From Acidobacteriota bacterium (GTDB lineage Bacteria > Acidobacteriota > Vicinamibacteria > Marinacidobacterales > Marinacidobacteraceae), in assembly GCA_022826825.1 (NCBI GenBank), contig JAJDUD010000042.1, forward strand, positions 1-49,151: a stretch of DNA of 49,151 bases, in the 5' to 3' direction. The position numbers were made by a program, and so were the translations under genes. The first letter of the stretch is position 1; every line of letters begins with the position of its first letter. This document shows, in pieces, positions 15,399-23,942 of this stretch. The notes under the pieces are model-generated. The model was not told the origin of the DNA. It searched no databases and saw only the letters and a list, made by a program, of their open reading frames with translations.

Positions 15399-16388
15399 TT
15401 AGACGGCCAGTTCAGCCGGCTTCCGCCAATCGGTATGGGGTGCGCGGTTATGGACGAACCACTGCCAGAGGAGTCGCCCGTAGCTGGTGGGACGCGCCCC
15501 GATTTCGTCGAAGAAGGGCCGGAGCAGGAAGTGGAGCGCCCGCAGGTTGTAAAACGGCACGCGCGGGAAGTAGTGGTGCTCGAGGTGATACGCCGACCAG
15601 AGGAACGCCACGTCCCAGAACCGTGAGGGCCGCAGCACGCTGCCCCAGAGGGCGGGGTTGCCGGGCGCGATGTCGTAGTGCTGGCCCAGCCGGTTCACGG
15701 TGAACGCGACCGGGAACACCCCGAACACCGGGACCAGGTAGGCCTTGAACGCCGCGAAGAAACCTCCGGCGGCGATGAGGACGGCAAGAACGGCCAGGTG
15801 ACCGGCCACGGTCAGCCTCCGCTCCCGGGCAATCGCGCGCCGTACGTCTTCCGGATAGCTCGCCGCCTCGTTCCGCGCCGCCCGGAAATAGATCGGGATG
15901 AGCGCCGGGGTCAGGTACAGCGCCTTGAACCAGCGCGCGTTGCGCTTCGGCGACAACCAGTGCCGTTTCGGATCCGCCTCGGCGTCGCCGAGCTGGGCGT
16001 GGTGATCCAGGTGCCAGCGGGTGAACTGGGTCGCCGAAATCCCGCTCGGGAACGCGTAGAGGTGGCGCAGGAAACGGTAGCCCCGGTGCTCCCCCGAATT
16101 GAACACCAGCCGGTGCACCACCTCGTGGAGCATCACGGTGAAGTTGAAGACCGTGAACCCGACGACGACCGCCGCGGGCATCCAGATCCACCACGCGGAC
16201 GACCGCCAGGCGACCGCGCCCGCCCCGAAGAGCAGCAGGAACTGCCACGCCAGCACGAGGAAGTGCGGCAGCGGACGCCGCCGATGGAGCCGCTTCAACT
16301 CCTCCGCCGGCACCGCGGCGGCGAGCCGGGCGCGCAACTCGCCGGTCTGATCGGCCCAGTACGAGCGTCCGGTCGCCGCGGATCCCAT
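15399..16388 (-). CDS. Fatty acid desaturase
   Basis: A 329-residue di-iron membrane desaturase. The histidine clusters are HEVVH (about residue 88), HLDHHAQ (about residue 125) and HLEHHYFP (about residue 270), in the order expected for the family, with hydrophobic pairs of helices between them. It inserts a double bond into membrane lipid acyl chains, or hydroxylates related substrates. A TACCAT hexamer lies 11 nt before the ATG. It leads a two-gene unit with the cold-shock-like protein, suggesting a joint response to temperature (inference). Confidence 0.92.
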   Translation of the reverse strand: MGSAATGRSYWADQTGELRARLAAAVPAEELKRLHRRRPLPHFLVLAWQFLLLFGAGAVAWRSSAWWIWMPAAVVVGFTVFNFTVMLHEVVHRLVFNSGEHRGYRFLRHLYAFPSGISATQFTRWHLDHHAQLGDAEADPKRHWLSPKRNARWFKALYLTPALIPIYFRAARNEAASYPEDVRRAIARERRLTVAGHLAVLAVLIAAGGFFAAFKAYLVPVFGVFPVAFTVNRLGQHYDIAPGNPALWGSVLRPSRFWDVAFLWSAYHLEHHYFPRVPFYNLRALHFLLRPFFDEIGARPTSYGRLLWQWFVHNRAPHTDWRKPAELAV

Positions 16389-16624
16389 GCTTTCCGCTCA
16401 TGGTACTTCCGGGGCGGCGGCCACGGCATCCGCCCGGCGGCCCACTATGATCGGTCCAGACCGTAGGGAGAGACCTCATCACCGCGCACCGCGCCCGCCC
16501 CGCTTCACGTAGCGGCGAGCGCCGTGACTCCGACCTCGCCAGCGCCTGCCGCCGGCTGGACGGACGCGGCTACCCGGCCTACCGGGACCTCGAAGGGGAA
16601 TGGTCCGCCGGCGACGGGGTCACG

Positions 16625-18277
16625 GTGTTCGTGGACCGGGTGGCGCGGGATCCCTTCGCGCCGCCCTCCCGCGTCCGGGTCCGGGTGGACGGAACAGCCG
16701 CGGGCTTTCCTCTCGGCCTCTTCTCCAACCGGATCCGGCGGATGGCTCTCGCCGACTTCCTGGCCCGCCAGGTACAACACGCGATCCGCCGTTCCCGGAG
16801 TGCCGCAGGCTCGGGTCACAGCGGACAAATCCGCATCGACGCCGGCGGCCAGGAAGCCCTCGAACGCACTGCGGTCCGGATCGCCGGCGACGAGCACGGT
16901 CCCCGTTTCGTCGAAGCCCGGGTAGAGGTCGGCCTGCCCGCAGCGGGCCGGCGCATCCTCGGACACCGGGCCGCCGATCTGCTGGCCGCCGAACTCCCCC
17001 GGATCGCCCGCCAGGCGCTCGTCTTCGGGAGCCTCCCCGAGGGAGCCCCAGGGTCTTTCGTGGACGCCATCGAGAACCAGGAGCACCTGCGCTCGGAACT
17101 CCGCGCCCGGCGACTCGTCGCTTTCGTTGCGGACGGGGCGCTCCTTCCCCGCGCCCACGGCGCGACCCAACTGCCGCTCCGGGAGGAGGGGGTCGTCCCC
17201 TTCGAAAGCCCGTCCCATCTCCGGGTGACCCTCCCCCTGCTCCATCCGGGAGACGGCCCCCCGGAGGTTTCCGGAATGGGCATCGCCGAGGGAGTCACCC
17301 TGATCGTCGGCGGTGGCTTCCACGGCAAGTCCACCCTGCTCCAGGCGCTCGCCCGCTCGGTGGTCCCCCATGTGCCGGGGGACGGGCGCGAGTGGGTCGC
17401 GACCCGCACCGATGCGGTCACCATCCGCGCCGAAGAAGGGCGCGCGGTCTCGTCGGTGGACGTGAGCCCCTTCATCCGGGAACTGCCCGGGGGACGGCCG
17501 ACGACCGCGTTCACCACCGAGAACGCGAGCGGGAGTACCAGCCAGGCGGCCTCCATCGTCGAGGCGCTCGAAGCGGGTTCACGGCTCCTGCTGATGGACG
17601 AGGACACCTCGGCCACCAATCTGATGATTCGCGATGCCCGCATGCAGGCTCTCGTGGCCCGGGAAGCGGAACCGATCGTGGCGCTGCTGGACCGGGTGCG
17701 GGAACTGTTCGAAGCACACGGCGTCTCCACCGTCCTCGTGATGGGGGGCTCCGGCGACTACCTGGACGCCGCCGACACCGTGATCCAACTGGCGGACTAC
17801 CGCCCGCGGGAGGTCACCGCGCTCGCGCGCGCCGTGGCGGGGGAGTACCCGACGCGGCGGGCTCCCGAAACCGGCGCGGCCGGCTTCCTCCGGCGGGTAC
17901 GTCATCCCGACCCGCGGTCCTTCGACGCGTCCGGCCGCAAGGGAAAGCCGCGCATCCGGGCCGCCCGCCGCGACCTGCTTCTCTACGGGGAGGAGGAACT
18001 GGACCTCCGCGCCGTCGATCAGATCTTCGACGAGAGCCAGACGCGGGCCGCCGGCTACGCCATGGAACTCGCCAGCCGCGAGTCCACGGCCCGCCCGGTC
18101 GGGGAACTCCTCGACGCCCTCGAAACCCGTCTCGACGAGGCGGGTCTCGAGTCACTCACCGCCGCCGGCCGCGCCGGCCTCCATCCCGGCCGCCTCGCCC
18201 GCCCGCGCCGCTACGAGATCGCCGCCGCCATGAACCGGCTCCGCCGGGGGCGCTTCCGCAGCCGGTCTGCTGGCTAG
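16625..18277 (+). CDS. ABC-ATPase domain protein (P-loop), N-terminal start uncertain
   Basis: A protein of the predicted ABC-class ATPase family (PF09818 type). The Walker A is GGGFHGKSTLLQAL (about residue 225 of this reading), a signature-like stretch NASGSTSQAASIVEAL follows, and Walker B is SRLLLMDEDTSATN, where the family has a DEDTSATNFM block. Role in the cell is unknown; it is soluble. The GTG at 16625 is the first ordinary start codon in frame, but the family's N-terminal block is readable further up (LDGRGYPAYRDLEGEW, from about 16552). The frame stays open back to 16449, with an ATC codon at 16478 placed correctly behind AGGGAGAG. The full protein is therefore likely about 599 residues. 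Confidence 0.88.
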   Translation: MFVDRVARDPFAPPSRVRVRVDGTAAGFPLGLFSNRIRRMALADFLARQVQHAIRRSRSAAGSGHSGQIRIDAGGQEALERTAVRIAGDEHGPRFVEARVEVGLPAAGRRILGHRAADLLAAELPRIARQALVFGSLPEGAPGSFVDAIENQEHLRSELRARRLVAFVADGALLPRAHGATQLPLREEGVVPFESPSHLRVTLPLLHPGDGPPEVSGMGIAEGVTLIVGGGFHGKSTLLQALARSVVPHVPGDGREWVATRTDAVTIRAEEGRAVSSVDVSPFIRELPGGRPTTAFTTENASGSTSQAASIVEALEAGSRLLLMDEDTSATNLMIRDARMQALVAREAEPIVALLDRVRELFEAHGVSTVLVMGGSGDYLDAADTVIQLADYRPREVTALARAVAGEYPTRRAPETGAAGFLRRVRHPDPRSFDASGRKGKPRIRAARRDLLLYGEEELDLRAVDQIFDESQTRAAGYAMELASRESTARPVGELLDALETRLDEAGLESLTAAGRAGLHPGRLARPRRYEIAAAMNRLRRGRFRSRSAG

Positions 18278-18295
18278 CAGCCCTTCCTCACGGGG

Positions 18296-18319
18296 TCGCC
18301 GGCGATGCGACACCGGCGA
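18296..18319. terminator. Weak hairpin between convergent genes
   Basis: TCGCCGG and CCGGCGA pair across a 10-nt loop between the converging genes at 16625-18277 and 18340-20412. No T-run. Possible bidirectional stop signal. Confidence 0.3.
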
Positions 18320-18339
18320 AGCTCTCCGGGCCGATCCGC

Positions 18340-20412
18340 CTACCTTGAGGCGCTCTTGAGTCGTCCCAGGCGCTCGCGGACATCGTCCTGATCGGGCAGG
18401 AGCTCCAGCGAGCGCTCCAGGTACTCGATCGCCTTGGCCACGTTGCCCAGCTCGGCCTCGCAGGAAGCGAGAAGATTGAGGACTCCAGGCTCGGCTCTGC
18501 GGATGCGCAGCGCCTGCTCGAGAACCACTACGGCCCGGGCGAGTTGGGCCTGCTCGCGGTACCCCTTGCCGAGGACCACGGCGGCCTCGTAGCTCTCCGG
18601 GTTCTCCCGGTACACCGGCTCCAGGAGGCCGATCGCCGCGGCGGCATCGCCGCGCTCAAGGTGGATGCGGGCGAGCGGCACCCGGGCCTCCATCAGCTCC
18701 GGTCTCCGCGCCAGCGCTTGCCCCAACAGCTCCTCCGCTCGCGCCCGATCACCTTGCTCGTCGTGCTGATTCCCAAGGACGGCGAGCACGGCGGCCGGAT
18801 CGGCGAAGTCATTCGTGCCGTACATCGCCCAGGGGCGCGGAACCGCGCTGCGCGGACTCACGTCGAAGTCGGAGAAGCGGCTCGCCTCCCAGTCTCCCGA
18901 CGGATCCACAAGGTCGGCCTGAAGCCGATAGCGGCCGCCCACGGAGTCGGACAGGTCCCGCACCTCGAGAACGGGACGCCTCCGATACTCCGAGAGCGGC
19001 GTCACCTCGGAACCGACGGGCACTGCGCTGCCATCGGCCCGGAATACCCGGAGACGCAGCCCGTGACGGTCGGATGCGCCGCTGACGGGCACGTGGACGC
19101 GCAACGGCTCTCCAATGGCGTAAACGCGTTTGGCATTGGGATGAAGGACCGTGCCGCCGACGACGTAGCTCCGGTATCCGGACCGCGTCTCCGGATCAAC
19201 GGGTTCGGCGTTGTAGAGCAACACAGGCTCCCCCAGGAGTGGCTCGCCTTTCCACCACCGGGGAGCTCGTAGTTCGGCGCCGAACGTCGTGTAGTCGCGC
19301 CGCGCCCGGTTCTTGAACACCATGCGCAGCCGGTAGGCCCCGGCGGTGAGCGGGAACATCCCCCGGTACGCGAAGGGGAGGCGGCCCACCCGCTCAAGTT
19401 CCGAGGGCCCCAACTGTAGATATTCGACCTTGGAGAGAACGTGCGCCACCTCTCCGCCCGGCGAGCTGGCCTCGGCATGGACCTCGAAAGAGGTGTAGAA
19501 GCGGTTCTCCTCCCGCATCAGCGTGAGATGTTGAGGGTCGATCTCGATGCTGAAATGCACCAGGCTCTCTCCGGCCGGCCCGGGCAATACATGCGCCGCC
19601 ACCGAACTCGGCAGGTAGTTGAACAGGTACTCCGCTTCCACCATCCCCCGGGCGCTCTCGGCGGCGTCAAGGTAGCTCGTGTCCAATCGCCGGTACGGGG
19701 ACTCATGAATGTTCGCCAGCACCTGGCCCGAATCCAGCGCTCCGGCTTCGATCCCCGTCGACAGCGAGTACCCGCCCTGATCGGCCCGCATCGACATCGC
19801 GGCATTGGCCAACTCGGGAGAGATCTCCTGCAGGCGCGTGTAGGCCTCGTGGAGATCGTCGCTGAGGACGCCCATTGTCGGTATCAGGCTTTGCGGCCGA
19901 TCGACGAAGTGGTTGTAGAGCCGTAGCGCTCCGACGCCTCCGGGCTGAAAGAAGAGCAGGTAGAGCGGCGGCAGGCCCACTGCCCCGTCACCGTCGTAAA
20001 ACCACACCTCGGCGGGATAGATCCCCCCCACGTTCCTGAAGTTGGATCGGTCCCGGGGCTCGCCCAGGATGATGTGCATGCGGCCGCGATCCGTCCTCCA
20101 GCCGGGAATGGCCGCTTCACCGCCGAGCCTGCGATTCGCGTAGTCGATGCGGCGGTAGTGCTCCTCCCGGAACTCGTTGATTTCGGTCAGCGGATCGGGG
20201 TCCCTCCGGCGCCAGAACGCCGTGACGAAGGCGTCGCGTTCCTGCAGCGCCTCAAGATCGAGGAAGAACTCCCTCTCGCGCTCACTGATGATGTAGACGA
20301 CCTCGTTTTCGAGCCAGTGCCGGAGTCTTTCCGGCAGCCTCTCGAGCCGTTCATCGGACGCGGCGACCCGCGGACCGAGGACGAGCACGGCGAGGACGAT
20401 GAAGCGAAGCAT
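18340..20412 (-). CDS. GWxTD domain protein with C-terminal TPR repeats
   Basis: A 690-residue exported protein. A signal peptide (about residues 1-18, ending VAAS) is followed by the GWxTD domain with the naming motif PGWRTDRGRMHIILGEP (about residues 100-117). A beta-rich middle follows, then at least three TPR units from about residue 560 (DEQGDRARAEELLGQAL, ELGNVAKAIEYLERSLELL). GWxTD proteins are common in Acidobacteriota and relatives and have no established function; a periplasmic or outer-membrane-associated scaffold is likely. It is transcribed away from the TonB receptor gene, sharing a 416-bp control region. Confidence 0.9.
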   Translation of the reverse strand: MLRFIVLAVLVLGPRVAASDERLERLPERLRHWLENEVVYIISEREREFFLDLEALQERDAFVTAFWRRRDPDPLTEINEFREEHYRRIDYANRRLGGEAAIPGWRTDRGRMHIILGEPRDRSNFRNVGGIYPAEVWFYDGDGAVGLPPLYLLFFQPGGVGALRLYNHFVDRPQSLIPTMGVLSDDLHEAYTRLQEISPELANAAMSMRADQGGYSLSTGIEAGALDSGQVLANIHESPYRRLDTSYLDAAESARGMVEAEYLFNYLPSSVAAHVLPGPAGESLVHFSIEIDPQHLTLMREENRFYTSFEVHAEASSPGGEVAHVLSKVEYLQLGPSELERVGRLPFAYRGMFPLTAGAYRLRMVFKNRARRDYTTFGAELRAPRWWKGEPLLGEPVLLYNAEPVDPETRSGYRSYVVGGTVLHPNAKRVYAIGEPLRVHVPVSGASDRHGLRLRVFRADGSAVPVGSEVTPLSEYRRRPVLEVRDLSDSVGGRYRLQADLVDPSGDWEASRFSDFDVSPRSAVPRPWAMYGTNDFADPAAVLAVLGNQHDEQGDRARAEELLGQALARRPELMEARVPLARIHLERGDAAAAIGLLEPVYRENPESYEAAVVLGKGYREQAQLARAVVVLEQALRIRRAEPGVLNLLASCEAELGNVAKAIEYLERSLELLPDQDDVRERLGRLKSASR

Positions 20413-20576
20413 GAGGGCCCCGGACCTGATCTGAACACCGCCGCACCGGGGAAGTCAACTTCAACGGCCCCGGATCCCCGCCGCCACCGCGCCTCCGATA
20501 CAGGCCGTTGGAGGTTCGATCCCGAATTTTGACTTCCGGTTGCCGACCCCTGAGAAGATCCAACCGTCCTGTGGCA

Positions 20577-20612
20577 TATCTCACGATTATTCAACGAGAT
20601 ACGCCCCATCTC
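20577..20612. promoter_or_regulatory. Iterated ATCTC/GAGAT operator-like half-sites
   Basis: ATCTC at 20578-20582, GAGAT at 20596-20600 and ATCTC at 20608-20612 alternate in orientation. The first two extend to TATCTC/GAGATA. They form two inverted repeats sharing the middle half-site, the form expected of a dimer-binding regulator with two overlapping sites. Confidence 0.4.
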
Positions 20613-20641
20613 GGGAAGTCTGAGGCGGGCATAAAAGTTGC

Positions 20642-20653
20642 ATATGCGCATAT
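20642..20653. promoter_or_regulatory. 12-bp perfect palindrome
   Basis: ATATGCGCATAT is its own reverse complement. It lies 176 nt before the TonB receptor start, just after GCATAAAAG. Possible operator; regulator unknown. Confidence 0.3.
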
Positions 20654-20828
20654 CCCGGATCGGGCGCGCCGGCAACGTGGTCCGCCCCGGGGACCGCCCT
20701 TCGGAAGCAATCAGGAGGTGCCTATCGAGAACTTGTTGTCGGGTCGCTGACGGGGAGGCGGTCGGTTACCAGGCTCGTCCCCTGACGTCTCGCACAGCGA
20801 AAGCACGGAGAAAGGGAGGACTGGCCAA

Positions 20829-23798
20829 ATGGTGAGTTTCATTCTTCGCACCCTTGCCGCGAGCACGATCCTGTTGAGCGCGGCCACGCTGGCCTTGGCG
20901 CAGGGACAAGGGACCCTGACCGGGCGAATTCTCGACCCGGAGGGATTGGCGCTCCCCGGGGTCGTCGTCACCGCTGAGAGCGAGGCAATGCTGGGCACCC
21001 GCTCGGCGGTGTCGGACGCCGAGGGCAGCTACCGCCTCACATCCCTGACGCCCGGCATGTACACGCTGACGGCGGAGTTGTCGGGGTTTGCCCCGCTCCG
21101 GCGCGAGAACATCCAGGTTCGGACCGGTTCCAACTTCCGGGTCGACCTGCAGATGGCTCTCGGAAACGTGGAGGAAACCGTCACGGTCACGGCGGAAAGC
21201 CCCATGATCGAGATGAAGAAGCCTGGCCAGGTGATCACCATCGACGGGGATTTCCAGCGCGACGTGCCCGTCCAGGCGAGAAAGAACTGGACCGACTTCG
21301 TCGAGCTCACTCCCGGGGTCAACGCCCGCAACTGGGACGACGGCAGCGGCCGCATGACGTTCTTCGGCCATGGAACCGAGCACTTCCACGACGTGATGCA
21401 ACTCGAGGGACAGATCGCCAGCGCCTACGACGACAGCCAGCTTCCCTACATCCAGTTGACCACAGAGGCGATCGCCGACGCCGAGATCAAGACGGTGGGC
21501 GCATCCGCCGCCGACCCGATGGGGAACGGTCTCATCATCAACATCATCACCAAGAGCGGCGGCAACGAGTTCGACGGCTCCGTCGGGACGGCCTACCAGC
21601 CGATCGACTGGAACAGCGACAACACCGCAGGCAAGGTCAGCTACAGCGACGATGTCGAGCGGTTCTTCAGCCAGGACGAGCTTCCCTCGGCGGCGGGGAC
21701 CCCGACCCTCCAGGAGGTGAAGCAGTTCGACTACGCCGTCGGCGGGCCCATCGCCCGGGACCGGGTGTGGTTCTTCCACACCGGCCGGCTGGCGAGGAAC
21801 TCCGCCGAGATCAGCCGGACCGGACGCGAGGTGGAGATTCTCGAACAGTACGCGCCGGGAGCCGACCTGTTCCCCAACGTCTTCGAGGGGTTCTGGCCCT
21901 ACACCAAGGTGACGGCGCAGCTCGGCCCGAACCACAACTTCTCCGGCTATCACCAGTTCGACGTCGCGCACCTCTCAAGCGCCCGCGAGTACCACACGGT
22001 CAACTACAACTTCAACAAGACCGGCGGCCACCTCCTCGGCGGGAAGGTGACCTCGGTCTGGGGTCCGACCCTGACCTCGGACATAACGGTGTCCTACAAC
22101 GACAAGCGCTCCGAGACCTCCATCGCCACCATTGACGATCTTGGGCTGTCGGGACCGCAAATCACGATCCACGAGGAGGCGCTCCCCTCGGCCGGTGTTC
22201 TGGTCGGAAGCGGCCGGATCCTGGAGGTCGGAAACCGTACGACCTACGGCGAGGATCCCTCCTCCATGCTCGTCATCCGGACCGACTTCACCCTCTACCG
22301 GGGCAGTCACGAGATCCAGACGGGAATCTTCGCGGCGCCTCGCAACCGCCGCACGAGCTACACGCAGTACCTGAACGGCGGTCACAACCAGGAGAACCAC
22401 TACCTGATCGACCCCAACAACGCCGGGAGCGGGCACCGGCCCTTCCACCGCCGGATCTACGACACGACGGAGATCAAGAGTCGGGAGGCCCGGGACCGGA
22501 ACATCGCCTTCTACCTCCAGGACGCCTGGAGCCCCACCGACCGACTCAACATCACCGCCGGCCTGCGGGTGGACTTGGTCAATCGCTTCGACGCCATCAA
22601 CGGCATCACCCGGATGAGCAGCACGGAGTTCGGGCCGCGGGTGGGCTTTTCCTGGTCCGTGACCGAGGACGCGCGGAACGTGGTGCGCGCCAGCTTCTCC
22701 CGGGTGCACGAGCAGGTGAACGGCCGTGACGCCGTGACGAGTTTCGGCTCCTCCGCCCGCGTCGGCTGGCGGGACGAGTACGACGTGAACTTCGACGGCA
22801 TGTTCGAGACCGTCGTGGAAACTCCGCCGCGTGCCGGCGAGGTGGCCAACTACGAGTTCGACCCGAATCTGCACCAGCCGCGCACCGACGAGTTCGTGGC
22901 GGGTTACCGCCGCCAGTTCCAGGGGGAGTTGGCGGTGGACCTGGCCTACATCTACCGCAACATCAGCGACGGTTACGCCACCACCGACGTGAACGGCATC
23001 TACCCAAGTGGGCCCTTCATGCCCTTCGGGGGCTACGGGCTCATCGATCCCAACCGGGGCCAGCTCAATCAGTTGACCAACAACACCTGGATGGACCTCC
23101 GCTACCACGCCATTGAGGTCGTCGTGGCCAAGCGCATGTCCAACAACTGGCAAGCCATGGGAAGCGTCAGCCGGCAGTGGCACTCCCAGGCGGGGACCTG
23201 GAACCCGACGGACCGCGCCGGATTCATCCAGCCGGACGCTTTCGCGAACACGAAGTGCATCTGGATGCCGCGCGGCCTCCGCGACGACAACAGCTACCAG
23301 CTTGGTTCGAATTCCACCTACTGCCCCACCTGGAGGGACTACTCGCTCCGCTTGGGCGCCACCTATCAGGCCCCTTGGGACATTCTGCTGACGGGCTCCT
23401 ACACCCACCAGGCGGGCCCCTGGTCGGGCGCCATTTTCACGCGCATTGACGAGCCGGACCCGACGTTCGGGCCCCCAAGGGTGACGCTCGCGAACGGCAG
23501 CACGCAGCCGAACCCACTGGCGGACCGGACCCGCTTCATGTTCGACACCCGGGACATCGGGCAAGTCAAGCTGGGAGACACCAAGCGCCTCTCGGTCAAG
23601 ATTGCGAAGATCTTCGACATCATGGGACCGAATCAGAACATCGAACTGTCGCTCCAGGTTTTCAACCTCCTCAACCTGGGCGACTTCCAGCAATACACCT
23701 ACAACGGGGCGAACGCGGTGTTCAACCCGAACTTCCTGCAGCCCCGGAACCGGCAGTCCGGACGCGGTCTCCAGTTCAACGCCATGTTCCGCTTCTAG
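20829..23798 (+). CDS. Oar-like TonB-dependent receptor
   Basis: A 989-residue outer-membrane protein. Order: signal peptide (ending LALAQ, about residue 25); carboxypeptidase-regulatory beta-sandwich (GTLTGRILDPEGLALPGVVV through the YRLTSLTPGMYTL strand, about 29-100); a TonB-box-like stretch (EETVTVTAESP); plug (about 130-230); then a 22-stranded-barrel-like region ending in Phe (FNAMFRF), the usual outer-membrane sorting end. This Oar-like type is multiplied in Acidobacteriota and probably imports peptides or glycans. It is followed by a strong terminator and then by genes for a secreted S9 peptidase and creatininase. Start supported by GGGAGGA upstream. Confidence 0.93.
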   Translation: MVSFILRTLAASTILLSAATLALAQGQGTLTGRILDPEGLALPGVVVTAESEAMLGTRSAVSDAEGSYRLTSLTPGMYTLTAELSGFAPLRRENIQVRTGSNFRVDLQMALGNVEETVTVTAESPMIEMKKPGQVITIDGDFQRDVPVQARKNWTDFVELTPGVNARNWDDGSGRMTFFGHGTEHFHDVMQLEGQIASAYDDSQLPYIQLTTEAIADAEIKTVGASAADPMGNGLIINIITKSGGNEFDGSVGTAYQPIDWNSDNTAGKVSYSDDVERFFSQDELPSAAGTPTLQEVKQFDYAVGGPIARDRVWFFHTGRLARNSAEISRTGREVEILEQYAPGADLFPNVFEGFWPYTKVTAQLGPNHNFSGYHQFDVAHLSSAREYHTVNYNFNKTGGHLLGGKVTSVWGPTLTSDITVSYNDKRSETSIATIDDLGLSGPQITIHEEALPSAGVLVGSGRILEVGNRTTYGEDPSSMLVIRTDFTLYRGSHEIQTGIFAAPRNRRTSYTQYLNGGHNQENHYLIDPNNAGSGHRPFHRRIYDTTEIKSREARDRNIAFYLQDAWSPTDRLNITAGLRVDLVNRFDAINGITRMSSTEFGPRVGFSWSVTEDARNVVRASFSRVHEQVNGRDAVTSFGSSARVGWRDEYDVNFDGMFETVVETPPRAGEVANYEFDPNLHQPRTDEFVAGYRRQFQGELAVDLAYIYRNISDGYATTDVNGIYPSGPFMPFGGYGLIDPNRGQLNQLTNNTWMDLRYHAIEVVVAKRMSNNWQAMGSVSRQWHSQAGTWNPTDRAGFIQPDAFANTKCIWMPRGLRDDNSYQLGSNSTYCPTWRDYSLRLGATYQAPWDILLTGSYTHQAGPWSGAIFTRIDEPDPTFGPPRVTLANGSTQPNPLADRTRFMFDTRDIGQVKLGDTKRLSVKIAKIFDIMGPNQNIELSLQVFNLLNLGDFQQYTYNGANAVFNPNFLQPRNRQSGRGLQFNAMFRF

Positions 23799-23823
23799 AT
23801 CGAACGCGATCCCGTGTGAACGC

Positions 23824-23870
23824 GAGGGCTCGCACGCCGTCGGAGTACGGCGTGCGGGTCCTCTTTTTTT
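23824..23870 (+). terminator. Rho-independent terminator after TonB receptor
   Basis: A perfect 10-bp stem, CGCACGCCGT / ACGGCGTGCG (23831-23840 and 23847-23856), extended by GAGG/CCTC, is followed by seven T's at 23864-23870. Best terminator in the window. It separates the receptor from the peptidase gene. Confidence 0.9.
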
Positions 23871-23942
23871 CGGCCGGGTTGCGGGAGGTTCCACCCTGCT
23901 GGTACACCCGAGCCAAGCAACCCCATCGAGGAGGTACGACCG

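Larger units (their letters stand above)
20413..20828. other. 416-bp divergent control region
   Basis: No gene is supported here. The stretch 20520-20660 is much richer in A+T than its surroundings. It contains TTGACT (from 20530), which could be a -35 box, repeated ATCTC/GAGAT half-sites and a perfect ATATGCGCATAT palindrome. It separates the GWxTD gene from the TonB receptor gene. The last part before 20829 contains GGGAGGA as a ribosome site for the receptor. Confidence 0.6.

Noticed and set aside
20187..20675. Minus-strand frame of 162 codons reaching into the TonB receptor control region
   Set aside because: Overlaps the GWxTD signal peptide region in another frame and has no motif.
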